Assembly: GCF_051414035.1 (NCBI RefSeq) | Contig: NZ_JBLKNW010000001.1 | Location: forward strand, 1,426,001 to 1,490,000 | Direction: 5' to 3' | Length of the DNA: 64,000 nt | Origin: Halosimplex amylolyticum | GTDB taxonomy: Archaea > Halobacteriota > Halobacteria > Halobacteriales > Haloarculaceae | In this document: positions 17,441-26,102 of the stretch, one piece after another | How the letters are laid out: each line of letters starts with the position of its first letter | Numbering within the stretch: the first letter of the stretch is position 1 | Notes under the pieces: generated by a model | What the model was told of the DNA's origin: nothing | Database searches by the model: none | The model's input: the letters and a program-made list of their open reading frames with translations, nothing else | Made by a program: the position numbers and the translations under genes

Positions 17441-17510
17441 TTTGAACCCCTGAGTCCGTGAAGACACCTGCTCTCAAGGCAGGCGCGTTAGGCCACTTCG
17501 CTATCCCACC
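17427..17510 (-). tRNA. tRNA-Ser (anticodon TGA)
   Basis: On the minus strand an 84-nt cloverleaf with long variable arm: acceptor GGTGGGA/TCCCACC, D-arm AGCGAAGTGGCCTAACGC, anticodon arm CCTGC-CTTGAGA-GCAGG with anticodon TGA (reads UCA), variable stem GTC...GAC, T-arm AGGGG-TTCAAAT-CCCCT, and discriminator G73, which is typical of tRNA-Ser and argues against tRNA-Leu. CCA is not encoded. It is the parent of the degenerate 3'-end copies located downstream of it on the same strand. Confidence 0.93.
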
Positions 17511-17554
17511 GCGTCCCTGCCTACCGCTCGTCCGCCCTAAGACCTGTCGATCAG

Positions 17555-18313
17555 TCAGTCTCGACCGACGGCGAGGCGGTCGTCGACCGCCTCTGCGCGC
17601 AGCCCGAGGTCGTCGAGGACGGCGCTCGTCCGCGGCGGAATCCGTAGTTCGGCGCGCTGGCGCGCCCGGATCTGCGAGATCAGCGTCGCGAACCCGCCCG
17701 TCGTCTCGGCGACGGGGAGCATCTCGACGAAGTCCACGTCCAGTCCGGCGTCCCGAGCGCGGTCGGTCACCGTCTCCACCTCGGGCGCGGTGAACGCGTC
17801 CTCGAAGTCGACGGGGTCGGTGAACGCCGCGTAGGAGAGTCGCCCGTCCGTCGCCGGCCCGAGGACCACCTCGGACTGGCGGAGCTTCATGGCCGCGCTG
17901 TCGACGTGGCGGCGTTCGAGCAGGGCGGCCGTCGGGCGCACGACGGCGGCGCTTTTGACCCCCTCGCGTTCGAGGAGGTGCGTGACCGTGTTCCCCGCGC
18001 GGGCCGAGAAGGTCGATCCGACCTGTACCTCGTAGCGGACGCTACCGGGGTCTTCGAGCGCGTCGTCGACGACGTCTCGGACCGCCTCCAGCGCCTCCTC
18101 GTCGTCCCCCGGGGTCGTCGGGTCGTCGGCGTTGACCGGCCGGTAGTTGACGAGCAACTCGGCGCCGCTGGACTCGACCGCGGCGCAGACGTCACGGGCC
18201 ATCGCGGCGTACAGGTCGGCCGCCTCCGCGGCGGTCACCGCTCCGGCGTCGACGCAGTTTCGCAGAACGGTCCCGGACTCCGGCGGCCGGACGAACACGG
18301 CGACGGTGGTCAT
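17555..18313 (-). CDS. DUF2064-like (glycosyltransferase-fold) protein
   Basis: A 252-residue protein with an N-terminal TTVAVFVRPPESGTVLRN segment reminiscent of the DUF2064/TIGR04282 family (nucleotide-sugar-transferase-like fold), then ELLVNYRP, a DDEEALEAV helix and GPATDGRLSYAAFT, resembling the family GPxxDGGYxLxG motif. The C-terminal half (TVTDRARDAGLDVDFVEMLPVAETTGGFATLISQI) also matches the family pattern in which a helix and DVDTxxDL-like region follow, although the usual acidic DxD is not clear. Function is unknown; the enzymatic family assignment is tentative. ATG at complement 18311-18313. It sits just upstream of the tRNA-Ser on the same strand. Confidence 0.6.
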   Translation of the reverse strand: MTTVAVFVRPPESGTVLRNCVDAGAVTAAEAADLYAAMARDVCAAVESSGAELLVNYRPVNADDPTTPGDDEEALEAVRDVVDDALEDPGSVRYEVQVGSTFSARAGNTVTHLLEREGVKSAAVVRPTAALLERRHVDSAAMKLRQSEVVLGPATDGRLSYAAFTDPVDFEDAFTAPEVETVTDRARDAGLDVDFVEMLPVAETTGGFATLISQIRARQRAELRIPPRTSAVLDDLGLRAEAVDDRLAVGRD

Positions 18314-18398
18314 ACTCGAACAACCGGGCGACGCCGCCTTGAAAGCGCCGTTCCGCTCGTCGCACGGTCCTCCCAGCGCCCCGCCGCCGACTCGCGAC

Positions 18399-19970
18399 CT
18401 ACGATCCGGCCGCCGCGTCGCTCCCCGTCGACCCGCCGGCCGTGGAGTTCCCGGCTTTGGGCGTCGAGTACGGGTCGGTCGGGTCGCTGCCGAGGCGGAT
18501 CTCGGATCCGTCGTCGAACCCGTCGCCGTCCGTGTCGGCGACGAAGGGATGAGTACCGTTGTGGCGCTCGGCGACGGCCGTCAATCCGTCCCCGTCGGTG
18601 TCGTGTTCGCCGCCGGGGACGGTGTACGCGTACGGCGATTCCGGCGGCGACGCCTGCTCGCCGCCCCGGACGTGATCGTCCAGCCACGCGCGCTGTGACT
18701 CGCCGCCGACGTCGACGACGGCGCCGGCGAACACGTCGTAGGTCACCAGTCCGTCGTGTCGGTTGAGCCGCCGGAAGACGTCCTGGAGCGACCGGTTGCC
18801 GTCGCTCGCGTTGCGGATCCGGGCGTCCAGTGCGGCGAGCACGCGCGGTCCCTTCGCGTAGGGGACGTACGTCGACGACCACGACGACCGGTCGGCCAGC
18901 GTCGCGTTCGCGCCGTCGTCGCGCCGGAGCGTGTCGACGAACCGGTCGAACGCCGCGGGTCCGCTGGCCGGCGACCGGAGCGAACAGACGGCCGCGTAGT
19001 AACTCGCGCTCGCCTCGCGGAACCACGTCATCTCGGCACCGAGGACGATCGACTGGCGGGTGTGGACGTACTCGTGGATCCAGATGCTGGGCGGCGTCCC
19101 CGGGTCCGCGCTCGCCGACGCCCAGAAGTCCTGGTGACCGCCGGCGCCGGTGGCCGCCGTCCCCCCGTACCGGAGCGGGGCCGGCCCCGCGAAGGCGTTC
19201 ACGACGTCGTCGCGGGCGCCGACGCGGAGCTGTCGGGACGCCTCGCCCAGCGTGTCGAGGACCCGCTCGGGCGAGTCGGCCATGTCGGCGCTCTCCGGTC
19301 GTATCAGCCGGAGCGTCTGATTCGTCGCGTTGGCCTCGTGGGCGTCGTACGAGCCGAGATAGACGACCGACGGGCCGGCGAACCCGCTGCTGTCGGAACT
19401 GACGCGCGTTCGCTGGTCGATCAGCTCGGTCTCCTCCCAGGAGTAGACCCACCGGCTCCGGTTCCCGTCGCGGTAGGCGAAGTCGGTCCGCGGATTGGCG
19501 AGCGACCAGTCCCCCACGTCGACCCAGCGCAACCCGCTGAAGTGACGACTCGACCGGTTGACGTCGACGCGGACGGTCAGGTTCGGTCGCGCCGTCGTCC
19601 CGTTCCAGAGCCACCGCCCGTTCGCTCGCCTGGCGAACCCGCTGGCGTCGGTGACCTTCGCGTCGTCGTAGCCGTAGACGACCAGCGCCGACACGTTGCC
19701 GCTGACGCGGTAGCGATGCGTCGCGTCGATCGTCCCCGTCTCGTCCGGCGTCTGGCGATACGTGACGGTCTGGACGACTGCCGCCGCGCTTTCGTTGTCT
19801 CCCCCCACGCCGCCGGCCGGGACGAACGGCGCCGGCACCGCGTGACCGCCAGCGGCCACACCGACACCCACGCGGCCTTCCCCGACCTCCGCGCCACCGA
19901 CCGGTCCCGGGACGGTGCCCGCGAGGACGAACACCAGCGCAACGCCCGCGACCGACCGGAGAGATGACAC
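18399..19970 (-). CDS. Secreted HExxH metalloprotease with calcium-binding C-terminal repeats
   Basis: Predicted exported zinc peptidase. From the GTG at complement 19968-19970 (523 residues) the N-terminus SSLRSVAGVALVFVLAG is a signal peptide ending near VGGAEV; an in-frame start at 20015 would put 15 extra residues ahead of it. A beta-rich region follows, then HEYVH (His299, Glu300, His303) and, 16 residues on, Glu319 in FREASASYYA, the gluzincin arrangement seen in M1/M61-like peptidases. The C-terminus carries two thrombospondin type 3-like calcium repeats (DTDGDGLTAVAE and DTDGDGFDDGSE) and a Ser/Gly-rich tail. Substrate is unknown; the cluster of N-glycosylation sequons fits a surface or extracellular protein. 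Confidence 0.75.
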   Translation of the reverse strand: MSSLRSVAGVALVFVLAGTVPGPVGGAEVGEGRVGVGVAAGGHAVPAPFVPAGGVGGDNESAAAVVQTVTYRQTPDETGTIDATHRYRVSGNVSALVVYGYDDAKVTDASGFARRANGRWLWNGTTARPNLTVRVDVNRSSRHFSGLRWVDVGDWSLANPRTDFAYRDGNRSRWVYSWEETELIDQRTRVSSDSSGFAGPSVVYLGSYDAHEANATNQTLRLIRPESADMADSPERVLDTLGEASRQLRVGARDDVVNAFAGPAPLRYGGTAATGAGGHQDFWASASADPGTPPSIWIHEYVHTRQSIVLGAEMTWFREASASYYAAVCSLRSPASGPAAFDRFVDTLRRDDGANATLADRSSWSSTYVPYAKGPRVLAALDARIRNASDGNRSLQDVFRRLNRHDGLVTYDVFAGAVVDVGGESQRAWLDDHVRGGEQASPPESPYAYTVPGGEHDTDGDGLTAVAERHNGTHPFVADTDGDGFDDGSEIRLGSDPTDPYSTPKAGNSTAGGSTGSDAAAGS

Positions 19971-20052
19971 GCTAGAGACGTGTGTCACAAATCCGCATAA
20001 AACTGCTGGCGGCACCTGACGGGGGCTGGCCGGGAACGGGGATTCGGCCGAG

Positions 20053-20682
20053 TCAGGCGCCGAACTCCGACTCGGTGACCCGTTCGACGACGGTCTCCTC
20101 GACGTCCCGCAGGTCGTAGTCGGGGAGGGCGTCGCCGGTCCGCGTCACGAACATCGGTTCGACGAGCCGCTTAGGTCCGTCCGAGCGACGACTACGCGGA
20201 CCGCCGCCGTCGGCGTCCGCATCGGCTTCCTGACCCTGCGACTGGGCTTCGGCGTCCGCTCGGTCGCTCCCGGGCGAACCGTTCGGTCGGTCCTCCGGGG
20301 TCGATTCACCCGGTCGGTCGTCCGCTGCGGCTTCGTCCGCCTCGCCGGGCGATTCGAGGCCGTAGATCTTGAGGAAGCGGGCGGCCTCGTCGGGCCCCAC
20401 TTCGTCGTCGCGGATGGCCGCCGCGAGGTCGCGGGAGAGCCACTCGTCCTCGCTGACGCTCGGTTCGAGGACCATCGCCTCGTCGGCGAAGCGGACGAGA
20501 TACCAGTTGAGGTCGTTCAGGAGGGCGACCGCGGCGCCGAGGCTCACGGTTTCGAGGCCCACCGCGTTCTCGAACGGTTCGCGCAGGTCGTAGGTCGCGA
20601 GCGCGTCGCGGGCCGTCTCGCGGGAGAGCAACTCGTAACGGAGGTTCACGTCGTCGGAACCGACCAGGCACACCCGCGTCAT
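20053..20682 (-). CDS. DUF5804 family protein
   Basis: A 209-residue haloarchaeal protein; the N-terminus MTRVCLVGSDDVNLRYELLSRETARDAL and the segments AVALLNDLNWYLVRFADEA and PLFVTRTGDALPDYDLRDVEETVVERV-like C-terminus match the DUF5804 family as I recall it. Residues about 118-165 are a low-complexity Glu/Asp/Gly/Pro linker. No catalytic motif or membrane helix is visible. It ends 10 nt or so from the convergent-free ThiI gene: the ThiI stop is at 20707 and this gene begins at 20682, so both could share one transcript. Function unknown. Confidence 0.75.
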   Translation of the reverse strand: MTRVCLVGSDDVNLRYELLSRETARDALATYDLREPFENAVGLETVSLGAAVALLNDLNWYLVRFADEAMVLEPSVSEDEWLSRDLAAAIRDDEVGPDEAARFLKIYGLESPGEADEAAADDRPGESTPEDRPNGSPGSDRADAEAQSQGQEADADADGGGPRSRRSDGPKRLVEPMFVTRTGDALPDYDLRDVEETVVERVTESEFGA

Positions 20683-20706
20683 GGTGGTGACGTGAACGGG
20701 ACGCCC

Positions 20707-21924
20707 CTAAGCGGTTTCGTCTTTCCAGGAGCCACCGGTCGCGGGGCCGGCGACTGCTTCGGCCCTGGCCGCGACCGCTCGCGCTCGCTCGCGGAGGTCC
20801 TCGGGTTCCCTGTCTTCGATGTCCTCGCGGCGGGCGCGAGTCTCGGGGTAGTCCGGCGCGAGCCGATCACAGCCCGCCGGGATCGTCGACTCGTGGAAGG
20901 TGCCAATGGCGTCGGCGCGCTGGGTGATGTCGGTCTTGTCGACGGTCACGAGCGGGCGGTGGACGGGCAGGTCGACGGCCGCGCTCGACACGGCGAGGTT
21001 CGCGGTCGTCTGGCTGGACTTCTGGCCGACCGACTCCCCGGTCACGATGCCGACGGCGCCGTGGTCCGCGGCGAACGCTTCAGCGACCATGAACATGAAC
21101 CGCCGGAGGACGACCATCCGGCCGACTTCGACCGCGTCGGCGATGGCCGCGACCGCGTCGCCCCCCGGCGCGATCCGCAGGCGGACGTCCCGGTTCGGCG
21201 CGTACTCCGCGAGCGTCTCCGTCGTCGAGACGGCGCGGGCCTGGTTGTCGACGCCACCGAAGTCGCCGAGCGCGACGTACAGCGGGATCACGGGCGCACC
21301 GCGTTTCATGGTCTCCCACGCCGCGACCGGCGAGTCGATGCCGCCGCTCATGAGGGTGATCAGGGGATCCTGGGTCCCCAGCGGGAGGCCACCGGGGCCC
21401 GGTCGCTTTTCGAGAAAGAGGAACGCTTCGTCCTCTCGGCAGTCCACGAAGAACTCCGTGTCGGGGTCGTCGAGGTCGACTTCCGGGTCGACCCCGGCCG
21501 CTTCGGCGGCGTCCCACACCGCGCTTCCGCCGTCGCGCTCGACGTCCGTGCTGGAGAACGGGTGGGCCGACTGCTCGCCGGCGCGACGCGCCGAGACGGC
21601 GAACGTTCCGCCGTCGTAGTGTTCGCGCGCCGCCTCGCGCAGTCCGTCGCAGATGGCGTCGACCGTGGGTTCGACGCGAACGGCCGGGCTGGCGGAGACG
21701 ACGCCGAAGGTGTCCGCCGCGGCGGCGGTGGCGCCCTCGGGGTCGTCTGTGTGGACGAGCAGGCGCAGGCGCCGCTGTTCGACCTCCCCGTCGACGCCCC
21801 GGTCGGCCAGCATCGCGGCGAGGTTCTCGCGGAGCTGGCGCTCCATCTTCGTCCCCACGTGGTTGCTCTTGGTCCCGATCTCCCCGTGGCGGACCACGAC
21901 GACGTCGGCGCCGGGCGGCTGCAT
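20707..21924 (-). CDS. thiI: tRNA 4-thiouridine sulfurtransferase ThiI
   Basis: Adenylates tRNA uridine-8 and transfers sulfur to give s4U, and in some organisms feeds thiazole synthesis. The 405-residue protein has an N-terminal ferredoxin-like region (RHGEIGTKSNHVGTKMERQL), a THUMP domain (about 50-165) and the PP-loop ATPase signature SGGIDS (residues 193-198), followed by YVALGDFGG and TGESVGQKSSQT. There is no C-terminal rhodanese domain, as in most archaeal ThiI, so a separate sulfur donor is needed. ATG at complement 21922-21924 is chosen over a start 17 codons upstream because MQPPGADVVVVRHGE matches family N-termini. Confidence 0.93.
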   Translation of the reverse strand: MQPPGADVVVVRHGEIGTKSNHVGTKMERQLRENLAAMLADRGVDGEVEQRRLRLLVHTDDPEGATAAAADTFGVVSASPAVRVEPTVDAICDGLREAAREHYDGGTFAVSARRAGEQSAHPFSSTDVERDGGSAVWDAAEAAGVDPEVDLDDPDTEFFVDCREDEAFLFLEKRPGPGGLPLGTQDPLITLMSGGIDSPVAAWETMKRGAPVIPLYVALGDFGGVDNQARAVSTTETLAEYAPNRDVRLRIAPGGDAVAAIADAVEVGRMVVLRRFMFMVAEAFAADHGAVGIVTGESVGQKSSQTTANLAVSSAAVDLPVHRPLVTVDKTDITQRADAIGTFHESTIPAGCDRLAPDYPETRARREDIEDREPEDLRERARAVAARAEAVAGPATGGSWKDETA

Positions 21925-22042
21925 GGCTACCAGTTGCCGACCGCACGTATAAACAGGCTTCGTCAGCGAGCGCACCGGCCGATGTAGTCGGGCCGGATCC
22001 GGATCGAGAGCAAAGCGAAGAACCGAGGCGGGGTCGTCGCAG

Positions 22043-23245
22043 TCAGAACGTGGAGAGTTCGCCGTCGATGACGCGGCGGGTGATGTCGGTCACGTCGGCG
22101 AGTTCGGCGTCGATGGCGGCCGCGACCTCGTCCTCGATGTCGGACACGGAGATACCGTCTTCCGTGACGATGGTCGCGTCGGCGACGTGGGGCTCGTCGA
22201 TGGGGCTGCCGATCTGGCTCAGCAGGCGGATCTGGAGCTGACGGATGCCGTCGACGTCTGCGACGACGGACTGGGCGATCTCCGTGGAGAGGAGGTTGTA
22301 GATCTTCCCGATGTGGTTGACGGGGTTCTTGCCGCTCGTGGCCTCCATGCTCATCGGTCGATTGGGAGTGATGAGGCCGTTCGCGCGGTTACCGCGGCCG
22401 ACGGAGCCGTCGTCGCCCTGCTCGGCGGAGGTGCCGGTCGTCGTGAGGTAGATGGCGCCGTCGTCGTAGTCGTCGGCGGTGTTGACGTGGACGGTCACCT
22501 CGCGGTCGGTGTACTCGCGGGCGACGCCCTCGACGTACTGGCGTATCCCCGCGACGGCGTCCTGATACTCGTCGAGGTTGGCGACGTACTCGTCGACCGC
22601 GGCGGCGGCGACGGTCACGTCGATCCGGTCGTCCTCGCGTTTGCCCATGACCTTGATGTCCTGGCCGACGACGGGGTTTTCGTCGCTGTACTCGCCGTTG
22701 AGACGGCGCTCGACGTTCAGGACGATCTGTTCGGTCTCGGTCAGCGGGGCGTGGCCGACGCCGTAGCTCGTGTCGTTGGCCATCGGCACGGCGCCCTCCT
22801 CGCCGAAGACGGTCTGGAGGTCGCCGCTGCCCTCGCCGAGGCGAACGTCGACGACCACGTCCGTCCCCACGTCGAGGTGCGGGAAGTTCTCCTGGAGGTA
22901 GTCCCGGGCCGCCTCCAGCGCGATGGTCTCGGCGGGGATCTTCGTCCCCTCGTACTCCTTGGTCGCACGGCCGACGATGAGCAGGTAGATCGGCTCCTGG
23001 ACCTCGCCGCCGCCGAACGCCGGCGCGGCGTCGCCCGCGACCAGCTGCGTCTCGTCGGTGTTGTAGTGCAGCACTTTCCCGACGCGGTCGAGATAGGTCT
23101 GCGCCAGCGCCTGCGAGACGCTCTCGGCGATGCCGTCGCAGATCGAGTCCGGGTGACCCAGCCCCTTCCGCTCGACGATCTCCACTGCCTGGTCCTCGAC
23201 GGCGCGTCCCGCCGCCGGTTGGACGTTGACGTTCCTGTTCGTCAT
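22043..23245 (-). CDS. mat: S-adenosylmethionine synthase, archaeal type
   Basis: Makes S-adenosylmethionine from methionine and ATP. The 400-residue sequence starts MTNRNVNVQP and carries the archaeal signature VEIVERKGLGHPDSICDGIAESVSQAL, then DETQLVAGDAAPAFGGGEV, FPHLDVGTDVVVDVRLGEGSGDL and NRPMSMEATSGKNPVNHIGKIYN. This archaeal family (about 400 residues) is distinct in sequence from bacterial MetK. The ATG at complement 23243-23245 is preferred to a GTG six codons upstream. It is a single-gene unit followed by about 70 nt and then the CYTH gene on the same strand upstream. Confidence 0.95.
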   Translation of the reverse strand: MTNRNVNVQPAAGRAVEDQAVEIVERKGLGHPDSICDGIAESVSQALAQTYLDRVGKVLHYNTDETQLVAGDAAPAFGGGEVQEPIYLLIVGRATKEYEGTKIPAETIALEAARDYLQENFPHLDVGTDVVVDVRLGEGSGDLQTVFGEEGAVPMANDTSYGVGHAPLTETEQIVLNVERRLNGEYSDENPVVGQDIKVMGKREDDRIDVTVAAAAVDEYVANLDEYQDAVAGIRQYVEGVAREYTDREVTVHVNTADDYDDGAIYLTTTGTSAEQGDDGSVGRGNRANGLITPNRPMSMEATSGKNPVNHIGKIYNLLSTEIAQSVVADVDGIRQLQIRLLSQIGSPIDEPHVADATIVTEDGISVSDIEDEVAAAIDAELADVTDITRRVIDGELSTF

Positions 23246-23311
23246 TACGTCGGGGTTGGACACCCCTACTCGTATAACTTGCGGAAACCAGAACGGCGAT
23301 TTCGATAACTC

Positions 23312-23908
23312 TCAAGCATCGGGTTCGAGTAACAGGCCGAGATACGAGGTCCGGATCTGTGCGTCCGGGTCGAGTCCCAGTGTGTCGAGCACGGCCATGG
23401 CGCCGTCGCGGGCCGCGTCGATGGCGTCGTCGTCCGTCTCGGTCTCGACCTCGACGAACTCGCCGAGGCCGTCGACCCTGTCGAGGGTCACCGCGTAGCC
23501 GTCCAGTCGATACTGCTCGCGCTCCTTCCGGACGGTCGCCGCCGGTTCGAACCCCAGCCCGTCGAAGATACCGACGGCCGCTTCGGCGTCCGCGACGGCC
23601 GTCTCGTGTTCCTCCCGCGACTTCGACTCGGTCTCCAGGAGCGGCCCCTTGTAGGTGATCCGGGTCGTCGTCGGTGAATCGCCTCCATCGCCGTCCGCGT
23701 CCGCTCCACCGGCATCGCCGGTGCTCTCGCCCGTTTCCCACTCCCGCCGGATCCGGAGCGCCTCGTCGGTCTCGGCGAAGTTCCGGTGCGGAGCGTCGTA
23801 GTACGTGTCCTCCTGCACTACGGCGCCGACGCGCGTCGCGTCCGCCTCCGCGAGCGCGGGCTCGACGGCGTCGTGCTCCGCCCGGACCTTGAGTTCGACC
23901 TCGTACAT
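23312..23908 (-). CDS. cyaB: CYTH (CyaB-type) triphosphate-binding protein
   Basis: A 198-residue CYTH-domain protein of the class IV adenylate cyclase/thiamine-triphosphatase superfamily. The defining ExExK motif is at the N-terminus (Glu3, Glu5, Lys7 in MYEVELKVR), followed by QEDTYYDAPHRNFAETDEALRIRRE, ITYKGPLLETESKSREE, RKEREQYRLDGYAVTLDRVDGLGEFVEVE, the classical strands of the tunnel fold. An acidic Gly-rich insert (residues about 72-95) breaks the domain, common in haloarchaea. Whether it makes cAMP or hydrolyses a triphosphate cannot be told. ATG at complement 23906-23908. Confidence 0.85.
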   Translation of the reverse strand: MYEVELKVRAEHDAVEPALAEADATRVGAVVQEDTYYDAPHRNFAETDEALRIRREWETGESTGDAGGADADGDGGDSPTTTRITYKGPLLETESKSREEHETAVADAEAAVGIFDGLGFEPAATVRKEREQYRLDGYAVTLDRVDGLGEFVEVETETDDDAIDAARDGAMAVLDTLGLDPDAQIRTSYLGLLLEPDA

Positions 23909-23959
23909 GGGCGAGCGAACTCGCCTCGGCGTCAAAAGCCCGCCGCTCGCGGACTATCG

Positions 23960-24982
23960 TCACTCCGCCAGCAGCGGCCGGAGCCGCGACCCGAGGCCGT
24001 CCGCGATGGCTTCCATCCCGGCGTCGCCCGGGTGCAGGAGGTCCGTCGACAGCCCGGTCGCCGCCAGCAGTTCGCTCCCGTCGACGAGCGCGACGTTCCC
24101 GGTCGAGCAGTCGTCGACGGCGTCCTCCAGCGCCTCGCGGTAGGCCCGCGCACGTTTCCGGTTGCCGTCGGTCCGCAGGTCCGCGTGGTAGGGGAAGAGC
24201 GTCACGCAGGCGACGGGGTCGTCGGGGTGGGCCCCGGCGACCGTCTCGACCAGGTTCGCGGCGCGCTCGCGGAACTGGTCGACCGTAAAGCCGCGGTTGG
24301 CCATGTTGACCGAGAGCGCGAGAGTCGCTACGTCCCAGTCGTCGCGGGCGGCGACGTGTCGGGCCACCGCGGGCTCGCAGTAGGCTGATCCCGACATTCC
24401 CAGGTTCACCGCGTCCAGCCCGAGGTCGCGCGCCACGCGAGAGACGTAGGTAAGGTGGGTCGCCGAGGCCGCCGCGCCTTCGGTGATGGAGGTGCCGTAG
24501 GCCAGGTAGCGAGTCGCGGGGACCTCCCCCGCATCGGGCGGTCGGCAGGCGCCGCGAACGTCGTGGATCGCGACGGGCGCCCAGGGTTCGAACCGCAGGC
24601 GGCACACTCGCGGATCGAAGGCGTCGCCGGCGTCGGGGGCGGCCTCCGGGTCGAGTGCGGCAAGCGCGTCTGGCCGGGCGAGTTCGAGCGTCACCGGCTC
24701 CGGGCCGAGTTCGTGGACGTCCGCTCGCTGGAACGAGCCCCAGAACTCGCAGACGACCGTCTCGCCGCCCGCCGAGAGCGTCACGCGAACGGTCTCGCCT
24801 CGCTCGGGAACGAACCGGACCTCGATTCCCGCGGGGTGGCGGATCCTGTCGCGTGCGGCGACGTTGAGTTCGTCGGCGACGGCGTTCGGGACCCGACGGA
24901 GTTCGGAGCCCCCGTCGGTCCACGCCGGGTCGGCGAGTTCGGCGACGTTGTGGAGCGTCACTGCGGGGTACGAGTCGGACAT
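23960..24982 (-). CDS. SGNH/GDSL hydrolase
   Basis: A 340-residue esterase-like protein with an N-terminal beta-rich domain (about 1-155) and a C-terminal SGNH hydrolase domain. Block I is YGTSITEG with nucleophile Ser165; LGMSGSAY supplies the glycine block, NMANRG the Asn region, and the catalytic Asp314-x-x-His317 appears in STDLLHPGD. No signal peptide is visible, so it is probably cytoplasmic; related proteins act on acetylated sugars or lipids. ATG at complement 24980-24982 (MSDSYPAVTL) is preferred to longer versions whose upstream residues are arginine-rich. It lies divergently from the CAP-domain gene. Confidence 0.85.
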   Translation of the reverse strand: MSDSYPAVTLHNVAELADPAWTDGGSELRRVPNAVADELNVAARDRIRHPAGIEVRFVPERGETVRVTLSAGGETVVCEFWGSFQRADVHELGPEPVTLELARPDALAALDPEAAPDAGDAFDPRVCRLRFEPWAPVAIHDVRGACRPPDAGEVPATRYLAYGTSITEGAAASATHLTYVSRVARDLGLDAVNLGMSGSAYCEPAVARHVAARDDWDVATLALSVNMANRGFTVDQFRERAANLVETVAGAHPDDPVACVTLFPYHADLRTDGNRKRARAYREALEDAVDDCSTGNVALVDGSELLAATGLSTDLLHPGDAGMEAIADGLGSRLRPLLAE

Positions 24983-25136
24983 GATAGCGACGTTCGTACG
25001 GGACGTGCGGCCATCGGCAACGTTACCGTTCCGGTCTCGTCGCTCCGTGAGCGCCGTCGGTCGGGGAGCACGTCTCCTGGCCCGTCGGCCTGCCACCGCA
25101 GCCGGACTTGTCGATTAGATGCCGAGTTATTGCCAA

Positions 25137-25144
25137 GATTTAAG
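25137..25144 (+). promoter_or_regulatory. TATA-like box of the CAP-domain gene
   Basis: GATTTAAG lies 25 nt before the ATG at 25169, matching haloarchaeal TATA-box spacing. Confidence 0.5.
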
Positions 25145-25168
25145 TCCCGAGTCCGGTTCCGGAAACAC

Positions 25169-26035
25169 ATGGTCGACCGGAAGGTGGTGGTCGTCGTCGC
25201 CGTCGCCGTCGGCGTGGTCCTGATCGGGGGAATCGCGGGAGCCATGCTGCTCGGCGGCGGTGGCGGCGGAGACGACACCGAGGCTGACGCTACCGACGGA
25301 TCCGACGGCGGAGGGGGATCGGCGGCGACGCCGACGCAAGCACAGACGACCGCCGGAAACGGGACGGCCACGAACGGCACCGCGACCCCCGGAGAGACGC
25401 CGTTCCCGACGGTCACGCCGACGTCCGTTCCGACCCCGACAGGGACGCCGACTGTCGCACCGACGCCGACGGAGGTCCCGACGCGGACGCCGATGCTACC
25501 CCGTCGGTTCAGTGAGGAGAAGATCGAACACGAGCTCCGTCGGATGCTGAACGACTGGCGCGAGGACAAGGGCCTCCAGCCGTTCACGAACGCCAACGGG
25601 AGTCTCGTGACCCAGGTAAACCGGATGGCGACGAACCACAGCGTCGCGATGTCCGAGAAGGGCAGGCTGGTCCACGAGTCGAACAACCTCTCGACGGGCG
25701 AGCGGTACCAGGCCTTCGAACTCGCCGAGCGCTGCAAGTTCAAGAAGGAGGACGCCCAGTACATCGTCCATCCGACCAACGACGCCTACCAGTTCGAGGT
25801 CCTCCACAGGACCTACGCGGGGCGCAACTACCAGGACGGCGGTGAGACGGTGTACCACGAGAACGAGACGGCGGTCGCCCGCGACATCTTCGAGGAGTGG
25901 ACCTCGAACTACGTCTACAAGGACGTGCTTAACTACCCCGAGATCAACAGGATCGGGATCGGGATCGAGCTCACCGAGGACAACGAAGTCTGGGTGACCG
26001 GAAACATCTGCGAGTCCGGCAAGAAGAACAAGTAA
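25169..26035 (+). CDS. Membrane-anchored CAP (SCP/PR-1-like) domain protein
   Basis: A 288-residue exported protein. Residues 5-28 are a transmembrane anchor, followed by a Gly/Asp then Thr/Pro linker (to about 110; PTPTGTPTVAPTPTE type). The rest is a CAP domain: EKIEHELRRMLNDWREDKGLQPF, LVTQVNRMATNHSVAMSEKGRLVHES, and a C-terminal GIGIELTEDNEVWVTGNIC. This matches archaeal and bacterial extracytoplasmic SCP-like proteins of uncertain function, some of which are proteases or ligand binders. Start ATG at 25169, with a TATA-like box. The PT-rich linker suggests O-glycosylation at the cell surface. Confidence 0.85.
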   Translation: MVDRKVVVVVAVAVGVVLIGGIAGAMLLGGGGGGDDTEADATDGSDGGGGSAATPTQAQTTAGNGTATNGTATPGETPFPTVTPTSVPTPTGTPTVAPTPTEVPTRTPMLPRRFSEEKIEHELRRMLNDWREDKGLQPFTNANGSLVTQVNRMATNHSVAMSEKGRLVHESNNLSTGERYQAFELAERCKFKKEDAQYIVHPTNDAYQFEVLHRTYAGRNYQDGGETVYHENETAVARDIFEEWTSNYVYKDVLNYPEINRIGIGIELTEDNEVWVTGNICESGKKNK

Positions 26036-26102
26036 GTCGTCGCTCCCGTCTCCACCTCCGCGATCGGAACGCCGATTACGGAGAGGCGTGCAACTGCCGA
26101 CT

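Noticed and set aside
16987..17445. Reading frame through the tRNA-Ser array
   Set aside because: Its repeated peptide pattern is simply the tRNA 3'-end repeat translated; hairpin structure and lack of homology argue for non-coding sequence.
16955..17510. Integrative element bounded by tRNA-Ser attachment sites
   Set aside because: Segments between repeats are at most about 190 nt and carry no integrase; the pattern may be related to att scars but no element is present in the window.
22389..24923. An 844-codon minus-strand frame spanning S-adenosylmethionine synthase and CYTH/SGNH genes
   Set aside because: It is arginine-rich and overlaps three well supported genes in another frame.
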